From: Globodera rostochiensis
Taxonomy: Eukaryota > Nematoda > Chromadorea > Rhabditida > Heteroderidae
Length of the DNA: 64,000 nt
Reading direction: 5' to 3'
Assembly: GCA_018350325.1 (NCBI GenBank)
Contig: JAEVLN010000037.1
Location: 1 to 64,000, forward strand
The notes below the pieces were generated by a model. It was given only the letters and a program-made list of their open reading frames with translations. It was not told the origin of the DNA and did not search any database. Made by a program: the position numbers and the translations under genes. This document shows positions 56,001 to 64,000 of the stretch, piece by piece (the first letter of the stretch is position 1; the number at the start of each line of letters is the position of its first letter).

Positions 56001-59000
56001 ACGACCGGTTGTGCCGCAATCGACTGTTCTCTTTGCATCGACCACATCGCCAACCCTCAATGCCAGCCTAGGTGGGCCGCCATCCTGACAGGACTCGTCA
56101 TGTGCGTCGCCTTGGCCTTTTGCTGCACATGCCTATGCGTCCTTCGAGCGTGCGGAGCAAACATACGCACAGTTTATTCGATCGTCCATTACGCCGTCGG
56201 CTGCGGCGTACTGAGCACTCGATTCGCCCGAAGAAAGGCCTTCCGAGCATTTGAGAAGGTCGACAAAACAGTCGCGTTCAACCCACTGGTCCGAGCAAAA
56301 CGTCGACTCGCCGACACAAGCCTTGCCGTACGTGAGGCTGGACGCGAATGGCGACGAGAGCACCTGAATCGGCTCATCGGGGCGCCGCCACGACGATACG
56401 GACCGGTTCTCATCGCTGTTACACTTTGCATTCTGGGCTTTGTCGACTCGTGTCGGGCGACCACCATCGCCATCGTCACAAAATCGGAAAGCTGCAAACG
56501 CGGTTTAAACAGCCTGGAGTGCACCGCCGAATTCGCCACAACCATGACATTCCTACCCCGGGGCCAAAATAATCGACTTCTGATGCGCGATGAGCACGGA
56601 GTCGTCCTGGGGACCTTCACAGTCGTCACCGACGCACTGACCATGGATTGCATCCCACTTTCGGAAGGATGGACTCGAGCGTACACCCTACGAACCCTGG
56701 CGGTGAAACGATGCCCAACGAGGGGATCGTGCAGGAACGGCTACTGTAACTCGGTACTCCCAGACACGATGGTGCCCGAGCTCAAGGACGCCAACAATCA
56801 ACCGGGGGTTTCACGCTGCGAAGCCAGCTCATCATTTTGGTTTCACGGCTGCGGGCTGCCGGCAGACTCATGTCTCTTTTACCGCTACTACGCCGTGCCA
56901 TCGACGGAGACGGTTTTCGAGTTGTTCTCCTGTCCAAGCTGGGAATTTCGGGTCCGCGCCAACATCTTTCTGGAATTTAATGGTCAAGAAACGCGCAATG
57001 TTCATGCGACTCTCCACCCGGGCATGACCTTCCACTGGCAAAACATCTCTCTCACTCCGCTGACCGCATCAGTACCACCAATGCCCGTCCTCAGTAACCA
57101 CTTCGTGACTGATGGCGAAAGAACGGCAATGATCACCCAGCAGCTTCCGCAGGACTTGCACTGCTCTACCGAAGAGGAGGCGCGAGCGTTCAATTGCACG
57201 TTGGATCCGGCAGCCTGCACCGACTGCATCCTCAGCCACGGAGAAGGAGCAGCCACGTGCAGTTGCCGCGACGTCGACATTGAAAGCCTCATAAGCGAGC
57301 CAGCAGCGCAACTCCCGCTCAATGTTCATCGAATTCAGCTTCGCAATGACCACCGACGTGTTTTCGCCGAATTTGGATACTCACCGGTCCAATTGCACGT
57401 CCAAATGATCGACTTCCAAATGCTATTGGAATTCCGGGACTCAAAATGCTTCGTCGAAGCTCACAGCCTCACTGGCTGTTACCGCTGCCAGTCGGGAGCA
57501 CATCTGCACTTTACGTGCACGACCGATCATGGATCCAGCTTGGCCAAAATTGAATGCGCGGATGGAACGCTCTTCACGGCAAAATGCTCGAAAAATGGGA
57601 CGACAGCGGTGGAAATCATCGCGTTCGACCAGTACGACGTCGACACCTTATGTACAGTCGATTGCCCAGCCGGGGAATCGCAATTCAACCTCTCCGGAAA
57701 ACTGTACTACGTCCCCCTGAAACGACAAATTGGTTACCGGCACCGCGAATCCGAAAATCTCGACCTCCCCACCTCGGGAAGTTGGTGGGACGTCGGCTTT
57801 GACCTGACGGCACTGCTGTCGTTAATGAGCTTTCCTGGAATCGCCATCCTTTTGTGCACTCTCCTGATCGGAATCACAGCGCTTTACCTCTTTGTCCGGC
57901 TAAACCCAGCCTTTCGGGCCTGGAGAATGATGGCCCGAACAATTGCAGCAATTTTTGTCATGTCCTACATGACTCAGCTCGTGGCGGCCGGGGAGGGTCC
58001 GTTGGACGACCACCCAATTTTGATCAGCCACCACTTATTGCCAACAAGAGGAGGAAAGTCCCTGGGCAGAGGATGGACACCTCAGCAACCGCTTAACGAG
58101 CTCGCAAATACTCGTCGGAAAACCGCCACCTCCTCCCGCTTAACTACTCCCTCAGCACAGTCGACTCCCCCAAAGCAGTCGACTCTCTCCAGCGAATCAG
58201 CACAGTCGACTCTCTCCAGCGAATCAGCACAGTCGACTCTCTCAGCACAGTCGACTCTCTCAGCACAGTCGACTCTCTCAGCGCAGTCGACTCTCTCAGC
58301 GCACTCGACTCTCTCAAGCAAATCAGCGCCGTCGACTCTCTCCAGCAAATCAGCGCAGTCGACTCCCCCAGCGCAGTCGACTCTCTCCTTCCGCCCAGCG
58401 CAGGCGACTCTCTCCTTCCGCCCAGCGCAGGCGACTCTCTCCCTTCGGCCGGCACAGCCGACTCTCGCAGCAGAAGCGACAGGCAGAGAAAGAACGGAGA
58501 AGTGGACGCCGGGGGAGAGTGACCGAACATCACTCTCCCAATTCATCATAAATCAATTGGCCTTTCACTTCTTCTCCATCATCAATTCGTGGGCCGCCCC
58601 CCGCCCCATCACTTGTTTTGCACTTTTCGCTTGGGGCAACAAACATCTTGCACCGCTCGTGTTTGGCCCCCCCGCCATTGATCAAAGTTCACCATCCTTT
58701 GTTCATCTCTGCATAACTTTAGCACTGGCCCCTCCCCCACCAACTTATTTCACTTCCTTCAATATGCCCATCAATCATTCATCCAAATCATCAAAAAAAG
58801 TTGCGACAACATCCTCTCCGAACAAACCAACTCAGATGGCTCAGGCGATGCTGGATAAAATGTCTCCAAACCGACGACGTCGACTACAACAGGAAGCGGA
58901 TCAGCCCGAGTCGACTACTGCTACTCCACCGGTATGCCTCGTGTGCGATCACTTCGGTCTGTCACCGGTCGGCCATCGTCCGGGAGACAAGGCCTGCCCG

Positions 59001-60554
59001 AAGTTTCCGGCCAAGGAAGGCGGCTGGCGCCGGGTCGACTACCGAGAACGCCTGGAGCTGGCCGACAACAACGCCGCCCGAAGAGCCAAGGCGGCGCTCA
59101 TCAAACGGCTCGCGGCGGATGGTCAACTCTCAACGAAGGCACCGAAACCAAGCAGATCAGCCACAGTCGAGAGCGGCTCCTCCCACGAAGACAGCCGATC
59201 ACCCAGCCCAATCATCAAAAAGCCGAAACCGTCGGTTGTACCGCAAGGCCCGACGACTTCCCTTCCAACATCTTCGACAACGAAGGACAAAGGTCCGCCA
59301 TCAGGTGCGCCCGTCGATCAGCGCCTTCCCCTCCCGCTGCGGAAGCCCCTGCCCTCGAACTTTCGGCGCCCGGACTTCGCACAAGTTCATTTCGCGCGGC
59401 AAGCCGCTCGGGAACAACGTGCGACGATTACGGTCGAGATGCAACAACCGCAACAATCTGAAGCGGCAGCCGTCCTCCGGCCGACTCCGGACCCGAAGAT
59501 CATCACCGCCACGATCACCGCAACTGTGTCCAAAAAAGGCGTGCACATCGACGGCGCCCAGCTCAAACGACTGCCGGCGGACGGCTTGGACTCCACCAAA
59601 AAACGCATCCGCGAGGATTCGTTCCGTCACCAACTGAAAAAGAGAGGCGAGGAGAAAGCCGACAACGAATCGAGGAAGGAACAGGACCGGGCCCGAATTG
59701 CGAACCGAAAGGCGGCGCTTGAAGCACTGTTGGCACTGCCGGATCGGGAGGCGCCAAACGACTTTGCCGCCCTGCTCGACCCCGACAGCATCCACTACCT
59801 CGGCGAGCGTCTGACTCGAGCTAAATACGACGAACTCTGCACGGACCGCCCCAAGGCAGTGGAAAAGTGGATGGCGGAGCTAAAAAAGCGCATTTGGCAC
59901 CTCGACCCAGCAACCGACCGTAGCACGCGGTCGGAACACGCGGTCCGTTTTCCGACTACCGCAGCGCTAGTGGAGCAGGTCGCACTCACTCTGCCAGCAT
60001 TGGGCGATTGGCAAAAACAACAGACGACGGCCGACAAATCGGCGTTGCTTCAGCGGGCGGAACCGCGAGGAAATGCTAAGAAGTGGACAACCCAGCAGGT
60101 GAAGCAGCTCCTCGAAGACATGCGAGCCGTGGCACCCGAACAACGAGCACCATCGCCGCAGTCTGTGGTCATCATCGACAGTTCGCCGGCATCACCGTCA
60201 CCGCCCCCATCGGCCGATCCAGCAGCAACACAGTCCTCCGTCTCGGCCAAGCGAATCCGCGGCGGACTTCCCGACTTTCCCGATCCCTTAGACCTCACAA
60301 CGGACCCGATCTTGATCAACCGAATTCCCGACCTGCAACGGAGTCTGTCCCCAACGTCAGAAGCCCTCGCACTGGCCTACCACTCCGGCTGGCAACACCT
60401 CCGGCGGCTGGAAAGTCTTCTCCTTCTTCGGCCGAGCTACACTGCAGCAGCACTCGCACTGGACAACGCTCAAGGCCCGGCCACTGGCGACGACGAACGG
60501 TCGACTGTGCCAGCCACCGACAACGAGTCGAACGACGAAGACCCAACCGGCTGA
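50013..60554 (+). CDS. Gag-Pro-Pol-Env-X polyprotein frame of the BEL/Pao retrovirus (3,513 aa)
   Basis: Approximate residues: coiled Gag N-terminus 1-185; DUF1759-like Gag core from 190 ([11 protein letters not shown]); two Cys/His knuckles 410-475; protease DTGS 569-572; RT with VYDAS (D862), ADIQAAF (D904) and YVDN (981-984); RNase H with D1151, E1197, D1227 and D1271; integrase zinc motif HHCC 1465-1509; integrase core D1542, D1604, E1654; DUF5641-like end 1735-1850; envelope 1895-2660; Ser/Thr-rich repeat 2713-2820; X from 2918. The start is the first ATG after the leader hairpins; no stop or frameshift separates the parts. Gag, envelope and X in one frame with no obvious recoding site implies cleavage, internal starts or spliced mRNAs. 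A second, truncated copy of the first 1,020 codons lies upstream. Confidence 0.92.
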   Translation: MSGRIRSSLGVALKTLRNHVHLASRLLRQEMSQEITNKLRMERNHLRTSLARVEEYNRQWHDVIDTLQDDARDAEELIYNNFPPRARAEAVDGEPSIEDKHFLEQCEVAREVITIITATLMEEQSVTNSRQSLVGDNEAADHGDFADEDAADSVELGANVRTLPRRLFPQPAATTRPPPPPPPRVKLPPLRLPQFSGDPKDWPTFWQMFSSTVDSEPSYDNILKMSHLLSLLEKPVRSVVAGYLPTNENYPRVIQLLKRRYGDPRALKESLQSELCHLPPAGESVASLRKFHDVVERVCRQLADHGIKDDTWVVFAVKERLPRAILAKLIEKERETGRDWDSESWRRELDQVISVREEVQRCRGGREDDQPPRRDKRPPFKPHPETTRSFPATNQNRNPGNNPSRDSGRHCSLCQGPHVPSKCPKYNNPQARSDRLREQNRCLNCLRDGHRITDCPSSSRCSRCTGKHHFMVCFARDVSATTKQRPKQLAKWQFKPQPSNTKPSLMRGPTQMHSVVENQQAERNPPDSSVVATAVGVPQKKPHAYLMTKKLIVTARGRKDKIPVFVFFDTGSQTSFITSRLVEKLQPPRGHKTDQLEVHGFGGSQSEPLKIRSPTYVVKLRREDGDWEEVVLNRTDEIATPFDMVDWNENDVLDPPFADEPLAMDYSREQPDIMIGIRQFWQFFMAREKELAPGLFLIRTVFGSMVGGETELGRASTPATSLSLMAVHSSNQEQMPTSNAIEAFWNLESIGICDDPAQDDDATALTLLEQSITQAKDGRYSVQWPWKERNPPLESNFRLAYSRLSSILNKLQGTDILRQYDEKIREQLKDGVIEEAQRNPHALEHYLPHHGVVTHKLRIVYDASAHRKGSPSLNECLYRGPVLLPDLAGLLLRFRCPKFPVLADIQAAFLTIAVDPTDREVCKFLWARDPKRPLDASNLAVYRFRRVAFGIICSPTILAVVIRHHLRKYGREISSMFDNLYVDNLLLECETVDEARERCKSAKKVFADAQMNLREFVSNSPGIMNGIPKEDRLEVDRSAKVLGVHWHLEPDVIRFDFPTANDKQPLSRRTVLSVMASLYDPTGLVTPCILPAKLLFQELWEESHGWDDPLSEPASLKWKAALNNWTGRFIDVPRRTMLAHDSDLQLHTFVDASSSSFAAAVYLRSGALGLTTVRLAFSKSRLKPRKAGKTLTIPRMELLAILIGVRAAHFVAKELRRDVKATHLWSDSQIALSWINNTETQPVFIERRLREIRRHQQTTFHYVRTDCNPADVATRGATPEELSRHHLWWHGPSWLEGSESGWPNELTFNLTSAEDAETDCTPANRTSDELETGIFVTTEAKRRIPQKNPAKGERPELVIDATRFHSWPRLIKTTAFVIRFATLLRPGHSTITVKGPFTADDFDLAENFLIRQEQRRFQVESANSHTATDEKGVVRLTTRLSAVGKTAPGLAQPVILPSESPLTGHILNRIHASLHHAGVDWTLTEFLRSYWCPKARRIARKILNECLSCRRMASHSFVRPDMPPLPTDRVIRHAPFESTGVDYLGPTTARVAGQPTKVWIVLLTCLTTRAVYLEPTTDLSTASFLNVLRRFISRRGRPNRMLSDNGGQFVLADKTLKEVLSPLAGNEVTEKLALNGIDWKFIPSLSPWAGGLYERLVALVKSCFKRTLGRRILEYDQFSTFTAEVEAVLNQRPISFVSGEEDAPLALRPVDFLQPNAVISLDIDAAENWEDDRRLPQHRKLAILWKSTAERLDHFWERWSTDYLTILRERAQWKHKGPRLQTHASPQLGEVVLIEEDFRPRNLWPLGRIIELNGNDTNVRSVQLKTANGRILTRPVSRLYPLEIFRSEADRAPTTPANPAQTREKGDRFTEPHQSKGQAPPEHPMTTRSKTRKGMDQSGVTLATTLSFLCLILPALANNGFPSSRIDCFSRGIIVSSPPDIVKEEICCEGSCLIRQATRNFTYELPPELLLNDYSCYGHFWTSKSQSSAVHAMCTATTGCAAIDCSLCIDHIANPQCQPRWAAILTGLVMCVALAFCCTCLCVLRACGANIRTVYSIVHYAVGCGVLSTRFARRKAFRAFEKVDKTVAFNPLVRAKRRLADTSLAVREAGREWRREHLNRLIGAPPRRYGPVLIAVTLCILGFVDSCRATTIAIVTKSESCKRGLNSLECTAEFATTMTFLPRGQNNRLLMRDEHGVVLGTFTVVTDALTMDCIPLSEGWTRAYTLRTLAVKRCPTRGSCRNGYCNSVLPDTMVPELKDANNQPGVSRCEASSSFWFHGCGLPADSCLFYRYYAVPSTETVFELFSCPSWEFRVRANIFLEFNGQETRNVHATLHPGMTFHWQNISLTPLTASVPPMPVLSNHFVTDGERTAMITQQLPQDLHCSTEEEARAFNCTLDPAACTDCILSHGEGAATCSCRDVDIESLISEPAAQLPLNVHRIQLRNDHRRVFAEFGYSPVQLHVQMIDFQMLLEFRDSKCFVEAHSLTGCYRCQSGAHLHFTCTTDHGSSLAKIECADGTLFTAKCSKNGTTAVEIIAFDQYDVDTLCTVDCPAGESQFNLSGKLYYVPLKRQIGYRHRESENLDLPTSGSWWDVGFDLTALLSLMSFPGIAILLCTLLIGITALYLFVRLNPAFRAWRMMARTIAAIFVMSYMTQLVAAGEGPLDDHPILISHHLLPTRGGKSLGRGWTPQQPLNELANTRRKTATSSRLTTPSAQSTPPKQSTLSSESAQSTLSSESAQSTLSAQSTLSAQSTLSAQSTLSAHSTLSSKSAPSTLSSKSAQSTPPAQSTLSFRPAQATLSFRPAQATLSLRPAQPTLAAEATGRERTEKWTPGESDRTSLSQFIINQLAFHFFSIINSWAAPRPITCFALFAWGNKHLAPLVFGPPAIDQSSPSFVHLCITLALAPPPPTYFTSFNMPINHSSKSSKKVATTSSPNKPTQMAQAMLDKMSPNRRRRLQQEADQPESTTATPPVCLVCDHFGLSPVGHRPGDKACPKFPAKEGGWRRVDYRERLELADNNAARRAKAALIKRLAADGQLSTKAPKPSRSATVESGSSHEDSRSPSPIIKKPKPSVVPQGPTTSLPTSSTTKDKGPPSGAPVDQRLPLPLRKPLPSNFRRPDFAQVHFARQAAREQRATITVEMQQPQQSEAAAVLRPTPDPKIITATITATVSKKGVHIDGAQLKRLPADGLDSTKKRIREDSFRHQLKKRGEEKADNESRKEQDRARIANRKAALEALLALPDREAPNDFAALLDPDSIHYLGERLTRAKYDELCTDRPKAVEKWMAELKKRIWHLDPATDRSTRSEHAVRFPTTAALVEQVALTLPALGDWQKQQTTADKSALLQRAEPRGNAKKWTTQQVKQLLEDMRAVAPEQRAPSPQSVVIIDSSPASPSPPPSADPAATQSSVSAKRIRGGLPDFPDPLDLTTDPILINRIPDLQRSLSPTSEALALAYHSGWQHLRRLESLLLLRPSYTAAALALDNAQGPATGDDERSTVPATDNESNDEDPTG
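55695..58000 (+). CDS. Envelope region: phlebovirus Gn/Gc-like glycoprotein precursor (in frame within the polyprotein)
   Basis: An internal Met at residue 1895 opens a hydrophobic leader. A short Cys-rich ectodomain, then a membrane segment (2021-2050) and a basic cytoplasmic stretch follow. A second hydrophobic leader (2130-2150) precedes a ~450-residue Cys-rich ectodomain with several N-x-S/T sites. It includes the [18 protein letters not shown] stretch typical of phlebovirus G2-type class II fusion proteins. Membrane segments follow at about 2602-2632 and 2643-2660. This Gn-Gc order matches envelopes acquired by nematode BEL elements. Expression is probably from a separate spliced mRNA, but it is not separated from Pol by a stop. 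Confidence 0.8.
58151..58470 (+). repeat. In-frame tandem repeat (CAGTCGACTCTCTC) encoding Ser/Thr-rich text
   Basis: Variable-length units of GCGCAGTCGACTCTCTC and TCCAGCGAATCAGC give the peptide words AQSTLS and [10 protein letters not shown] about fifteen times. Unit lengths are multiples of three, so the frame is kept. The embedded GTCGAC is the same hexamer repeated in the leader and LTR. Confidence 0.9.
58764..60554 (+). CDS. X: C-terminal accessory protein of unknown function (596 aa if started internally)
   Basis: From an internal ATG (residue 2918) the text changes from filler-like to a clearly coding, basic, hydrophilic protein. It has RRRR and KKRIRED-type nuclear signals, a Cys/His cluster C-x2-C-x9-H-x6-C (from C2975) like a nucleocapsid knuckle, Ser/Pro-rich linkers, a charged helical part ([35 protein letters not shown] region) and VVIIDSSP (from 3385), the shape of a SUMO-interacting motif. 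A TTTGTTCATCTCTGCATAACTTTAG tract (acceptor-like AG at 58721-58722) lies 41 bp before the ATG, supporting translation from a spliced mRNA. I do not recognise the family. It could be a second nucleocapsid-like protein, a nuclear regulator, or a captured host gene. It ends 19 bp before the 3' LTR. Confidence 0.6.
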   Translation: MPINHSSKSSKKVATTSSPNKPTQMAQAMLDKMSPNRRRRLQQEADQPESTTATPPVCLVCDHFGLSPVGHRPGDKACPKFPAKEGGWRRVDYRERLELADNNAARRAKAALIKRLAADGQLSTKAPKPSRSATVESGSSHEDSRSPSPIIKKPKPSVVPQGPTTSLPTSSTTKDKGPPSGAPVDQRLPLPLRKPLPSNFRRPDFAQVHFARQAAREQRATITVEMQQPQQSEAAAVLRPTPDPKIITATITATVSKKGVHIDGAQLKRLPADGLDSTKKRIREDSFRHQLKKRGEEKADNESRKEQDRARIANRKAALEALLALPDREAPNDFAALLDPDSIHYLGERLTRAKYDELCTDRPKAVEKWMAELKKRIWHLDPATDRSTRSEHAVRFPTTAALVEQVALTLPALGDWQKQQTTADKSALLQRAEPRGNAKKWTTQQVKQLLEDMRAVAPEQRAPSPQSVVIIDSSPASPSPPPSADPAATQSSVSAKRIRGGLPDFPDPLDLTTDPILINRIPDLQRSLSPTSEALALAYHSGWQHLRRLESLLLLRPSYTAAALALDNAQGPATGDDERSTVPATDNESNDEDPTG

Positions 60555-60573
60555 GCGCCGCTGGCGCCGGGAG

Positions 60574-61132
60574 TGTCGCGGAACCGCGACGATCGATCTC
60601 CCATTTCGGGGAGAGCGGATCAGGCCACGCCCCTTCCCACCCCCCGGCCAAGCTCTCCCACCACTTTCCCCATTTCATTTCTCATTTCATTCCATCATTT
60701 TATCCCCCGGCTGGCTCTAATTCCTCCGTTCAAATCTATTCCCCCAAAATACCCGCTCATTCGACCAACTCGTTCCCCATCATTCGACTCTTCTCAGTCG
60801 ACTGTTTTCACAGTCGACTATCTCCTCTTCACATCCCCCATTTTTCACCTTGTAATCAGGGTGAGGTTTAATTACCCAAGTTTGAGGTTCATTGGAAATA
60901 AATATCTGGCACTATTGATTTCCCCCCTCAACTTGGCTCAGTCGGCGGATCACCAATCAGCGTCTCCTGAGACTTGGACAGTCTCAGCCTTGGTCACACG
61001 GGTCGACTCATCACTTCCGAGTCGACTCATCCTAAAGACTCCTGCCCCGGAGTCTTGTCCGCCGACCCAATCAACTCGAAATCGCGTCGCCCCCCACCAC
61101 CGTTGCAACCATCACCACCGGGGTTTGCGACA
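60574..61132 (+). repeat. 3' LTR of the full element
   Basis: Same length and ends as the 5' LTR and no differences noticed. The AATAAA inside would serve as the polyadenylation signal. Only 19 bp separate it from the stop codon, and they contain no polypurine tract of the usual length (only GGGAG directly at the edge). Confidence 0.92.
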
Positions 61133-61137
61133 GTGGC
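61133..61137. other. Target-site duplication, right (GTGGC)
   Basis: Matches the five bases before the 5' LTR. The host sequence that was split reads on as GACGAGTGAAAATG. Confidence 0.92.
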
Positions 61138-61224
61138 GACGAGTGAAAATGTTAAAACAAAAACAATTTCTTTTCATGATTTATTATGTGTTAAATAAAT
61201 ATATACTATATAATATATATGTAT

Positions 61225-61371
61225 CAGGGATGTGAGCCGACAACTTCAAAAAATTTCGGAAATCGGAATTCAGAGGCTTAATAAAATGTCGGAGATTCCG
61301 GGGTCAAAATTTTACGGAAATCGGAATTCCGACCCCAAAAAAGTCAAAAATCGGAATTCCGACCATCCCTG
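61225..61371. mobile_element. Small MITE (147 bp)
   Basis: The outer bases CAGGGATG and CATCCCTG are inverted repeats. The inside repeats AATCGGAATTC and CCGAC words. Flanks are AT-rich and a full 8-bp duplication is not clear. The outer 8 bases are the same as those of the element at 39421-39782. Confidence 0.6.
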
Positions 61372-64000
61372 ATATACCTATAAACTAATTTTTCAAATTT
61401 ATGTTTAAAAACTTTTACAATTGCCGAATGTTTTATATGAGCAAAGTTCAGACTGCAATATAATATGAAAGAATTAGTTAAATAAAAAAGTATTAAGTGT
61501 GCTACTCATAGTCAGTGGAATAAATTATTAATTTTTTCCAATTCAAAAAAAACAACGATTTTAATTTAAAAGTATTTAAAATAATTCTTATATAAAAGCC
61601 TAAAATTTTTCACGCTAAAGCCTCAATGACCGGTTAGTTGTATTTAACAAAAACAAATAAAATCGCGTAAGATTTTTTAACAATTAATTATCTCATCAAC
61701 GATTAATCGGCCGTTTCTCGTTTCCATATTAAAAATAATTCTGTGATTCACATAAAGAAATCCACAAAGAGTCAAAGATAATAATTTGATTAATTTAGTA
61801 ATTATTAATAAAAGCTAATTAATTCAAAAAAGCCATAGCATATGGATGAAATAAAACAAATTATCTGAAAAATAGATAATTTTAACTAAAATTTTTTAAA
61901 ACCTTTTAATAAATATGCCAATTTAAAAATTCTCGCTCGTAGGAATAAAATAGCAAATAAAATAAAATATGAAAGATTTAATATATTCACAAAAAAATAA
62001 AAATTCTTTTACTTGGCTAAAAGATTGTGATTTAAAATATAGTTTTGAAATGCAAAAAGTTTAAAAAAATAAACATAATTTGTTAAATGATCAATAAGTA
62101 TTTTCGGGAAACCGTTCAAAAAATATATATTCAAATTTTTATTAAAAATTCTAAAATTAAATATTGTAAAATCACAATATTATTTATTAATTATAAAATA
62201 AAATTCTAAAAAAATATCTTTCTTAATCCAGATGATTAGACATATGCTAAGATTTTCTAATTAAATTTAAGCAACGATCAATTTGAAAAGAACGAATTAA
62301 CAAATGTGGTCATGAAATAAAAAAATTTAAAGGCGGATAACAAAATAAATATAAAAGATTTATACAATTAGATAGAGGATCTTTACAAATATTATTTTTC
62401 AACAAAAAAATTTTCTTCATTTGCCCGACAATTGCTTTGCTGAGGCGATCGGGGTCTTCTACAAGTGTTGGCCCATTTTCGAAAATTTTCCAAAATACTT
62501 ATAAATGCAATTTAACATTTATCATAAATAATTAAAAATGATAAACGTATAAAACAAAAAAATTAATTTTATTAAGTTAAAATTCATTGTAAAAAAATAA
62601 AGTAGTAAATTACAACAGAATAAAGCATACACCAGAAACAAATCAATTTTGATGTTTTCTTATGTATGATTAAATTTATTTATAAAAATTGAGTAAAAAA
62701 AATTTCTTAAATAATTTGATAAAAATACTAAAAAAGTTACTGTTCCAGGCGAACCAAAACAATGAACCCAACCCAAAGAACTGTGAGAGGCGTTGGCCAA
62801 GGCGCGTAACCAATTTTAACGTATAAAAATCAATAACCGTAATAAAACCTGTTTTATACAAAAATATTATACATATATTATTAAAATATTCAATAATTTA
62901 GCCGCCCTTCATTCCCGCTGACGGCTTCAACAAACACAATCGCCGTGGGCAATAGAGAATAGACAAGCAGAATTAATTTTAGTTAGAAATGATCGATTCG
63001 TAGTCTTAGATCACTTTTGATATTTTTTGTTAATTGATTCGCACATTTTGGCCTTGAAGGAGTAAATGAGACTAAATATACATTTTGACAATTTAAATCT
63101 CAAGTATAGAGTTACGTAATTGGACAAAGCACCAAAAAGTTATGGCCATAAAAAACCCCCAAAGTAAGGATAGTTCACCGATTTTTCGCCATCAGTTAGA
63201 TGATTAAAAAAGATAGTTTTAAAAATTCTAAAAAATATATAAAACCACGTTTACTTCGTTTTGCCTCCCTTTTCTGCGCGCAAATTTTGTGATTTTCGAT
63301 CATTTTATGAAAAATTTTAAATTTTCAGACTTCTCCCACAAACTTAAACAATTTTCTCAGATAAGAATTCTTTTGCTCTGAGCTCTGTGCAAAAATTAGG
63401 CACAACACTAATTAGATTCAGCCAAAAATAATTAATGTTTAAAAGGGTATAGGTAAATTAAAACCTTGCCGACAAAATTTACGATTTGCCAATGGACAAT
63501 AATTTTTCAAAATGATTGTTTTGTTTATTGCCTCAGAAACCGCCGCTCTATGCCCTCCGGGGAATTTGTGGGCGGCGGCTTCCGAGTGTTCATGGACATA
63601 TCGGGCGAAAGTCGAGGGCAGCAAACGGTTAGGTCTAAAAATCATTGCTCAAAACAGCAGCAGATGGGCCAACCAGCAGAAGGCGCCCCCTCAGGGGACA
63701 TTTGATTGATTACACAATTTTCTCGCCTCCGGGGTCGCACACACTCAACATATTTAATCGCTTTATGAACCAAATTTAAAGGCACAACAATCATGAAGAA
63801 AGCAATATTGACAAATGGCGGGCAATCAAAATTCAGCGCAAATTTAACAAAACTTCTCAATAGGCCTTTATTATAAATAAATAAACTCCAAATCAATCAT
63901 TTCACTATTTTGGAATGCATTCTATTTTAATTAGGTTGCTCCCCGAGTCATCGGGGGTGGAAAAGTCAGGGGCCGGGGTTAAGGCGGCATATTAGGGGTC
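61372..64000 (-). other. AT-rich DNA with scattered possible minus-strand exons of an unidentified membrane protein
   Basis: Most is AT-rich filler. Minus-strand GC-richer islands look like exons: 63720-63870 (LNFDCPPFVNIAFFMIVVPL, membrane-like), 63450-63650 (one of two strands open), about 62890-62960, 62735-62810 (YAPWPTPLTVLWVGFIVLV, membrane-like) and 62400-62470. They could belong to one gene that starts beyond the window, but junctions and phases could not be joined confidently. Confidence 0.25.
63935..64000. repeat. Left part of a GC-rich dispersed element cut by the window end
   Basis: TTAGGTTGCTCCCCGAG followed by GGGGCCGGGGTTAAGG text resembles the GC-rich family B elements at 19.3 and 21.3 kb. 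The right end is outside the window. Confidence 0.35.

Larger units (their letters stand above)
49110..61132 (+). mobile_element. Full-length BEL/Pao endogenous retrovirus (Semotivirus-like), 12.0 kb, apparently intact
   Basis: Two 559-bp LTRs, a tRNA-Gly-type primer site, one open frame of 3,513 codons and a 5-bp target duplication (GTGGC at 49105-49109 and 61133-61137) show a complete, recent insertion. Domain order is Gag, aspartic protease, RT, RNase H, integrase, as in BEL/Pao, then a phlebovirus-G2-like envelope as in nematode Cer7/Tas-type members, then an additional C-terminal reading region. The element is clearly more GC-rich than the flanking DNA. LTR identity and lack of stops argue that it inserted recently; whether it is mobile now is not shown. 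Confidence 0.93.

Noticed and set aside
46079..60319. Numerous frames of 60-280 codons antisense to or out of frame with the polyprotein
   Set aside because: They are shadows of a GC-rich coding region with few stops; the real frame has all recognisable motifs.

Overview
The window looks like nematode nuclear DNA. Most of it is AT-rich and carries small introns of roughly 30-130 bp with GT-AG ends. The genes I can assemble from exons are animal secretory families: an astacin metalloprotease with EGF and CUB modules, a GILT-like thiol reductase, and a broken GT92-like glycosyltransferase. The large retroelement is a BEL/Pao element with a phlebovirus-type envelope, a combination known from nematodes (Cer7/Cer13 and Tas types). 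Species is not resolved; nothing seen is diagnostic of a genus.

Layout. 1-13.2 kb is AT-rich intergenic DNA with scattered non-autonomous elements and two small tandem arrays. 13.3-15.4 kb is a six-exon minus-strand GILT-like gene, followed by a tRNA-like gene near 15.9 kb. 18.2-31.0 kb is one very long minus-strand gene model of about 24 exons. It has a signal peptide, an unrecognised N-terminal half, an astacin prodomain and catalytic domain, then EGF, CUB and a C-terminal Cys-rich module. Its tenth intron (phase 0 on both sides) holds a 5.8-kb satellite array with a 111-bp higher-order unit, plus a palindrome and a tRNA-like relic. 31.7-44.3 kb holds a 48-bp minisatellite, several hAT-type and mariner-type non-autonomous elements with recognisable ends, a Cys-rich secreted gene and its decayed relative, a secreted protein with three helix-turn-helix repeats and a decayed paralogue, and the GT92-like pseudogene.

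45.0-61.1 kb is occupied by an endogenous BEL/Pao retrovirus that is much more GC-rich than its surroundings. The full copy (49110-61132) has 559-bp LTRs of equal length that look identical, a 5-bp target duplication (GTGGC), a tRNA-Gly-type primer site and one uninterrupted 3,513-codon frame. That frame runs through Gag, protease, RT, RNase H, integrase, a class-II (phlebovirus G2-like) envelope, and then a further ~596-residue nuclear-looking protein of unknown function, here called X. X ends 19 bp before the 3' LTR. Immediately upstream is a 4,048-bp tandem copy of the 5' flank, LTR and 5' part of the element. Its junction carries three single-base indels within about 55 bp, so it may be an assembly error rather than biology. 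The element with its extra 3' reading frame is the best candidate in the window for an undescribed system. The secreted triple-HTH protein and the intronic satellite are the next best.
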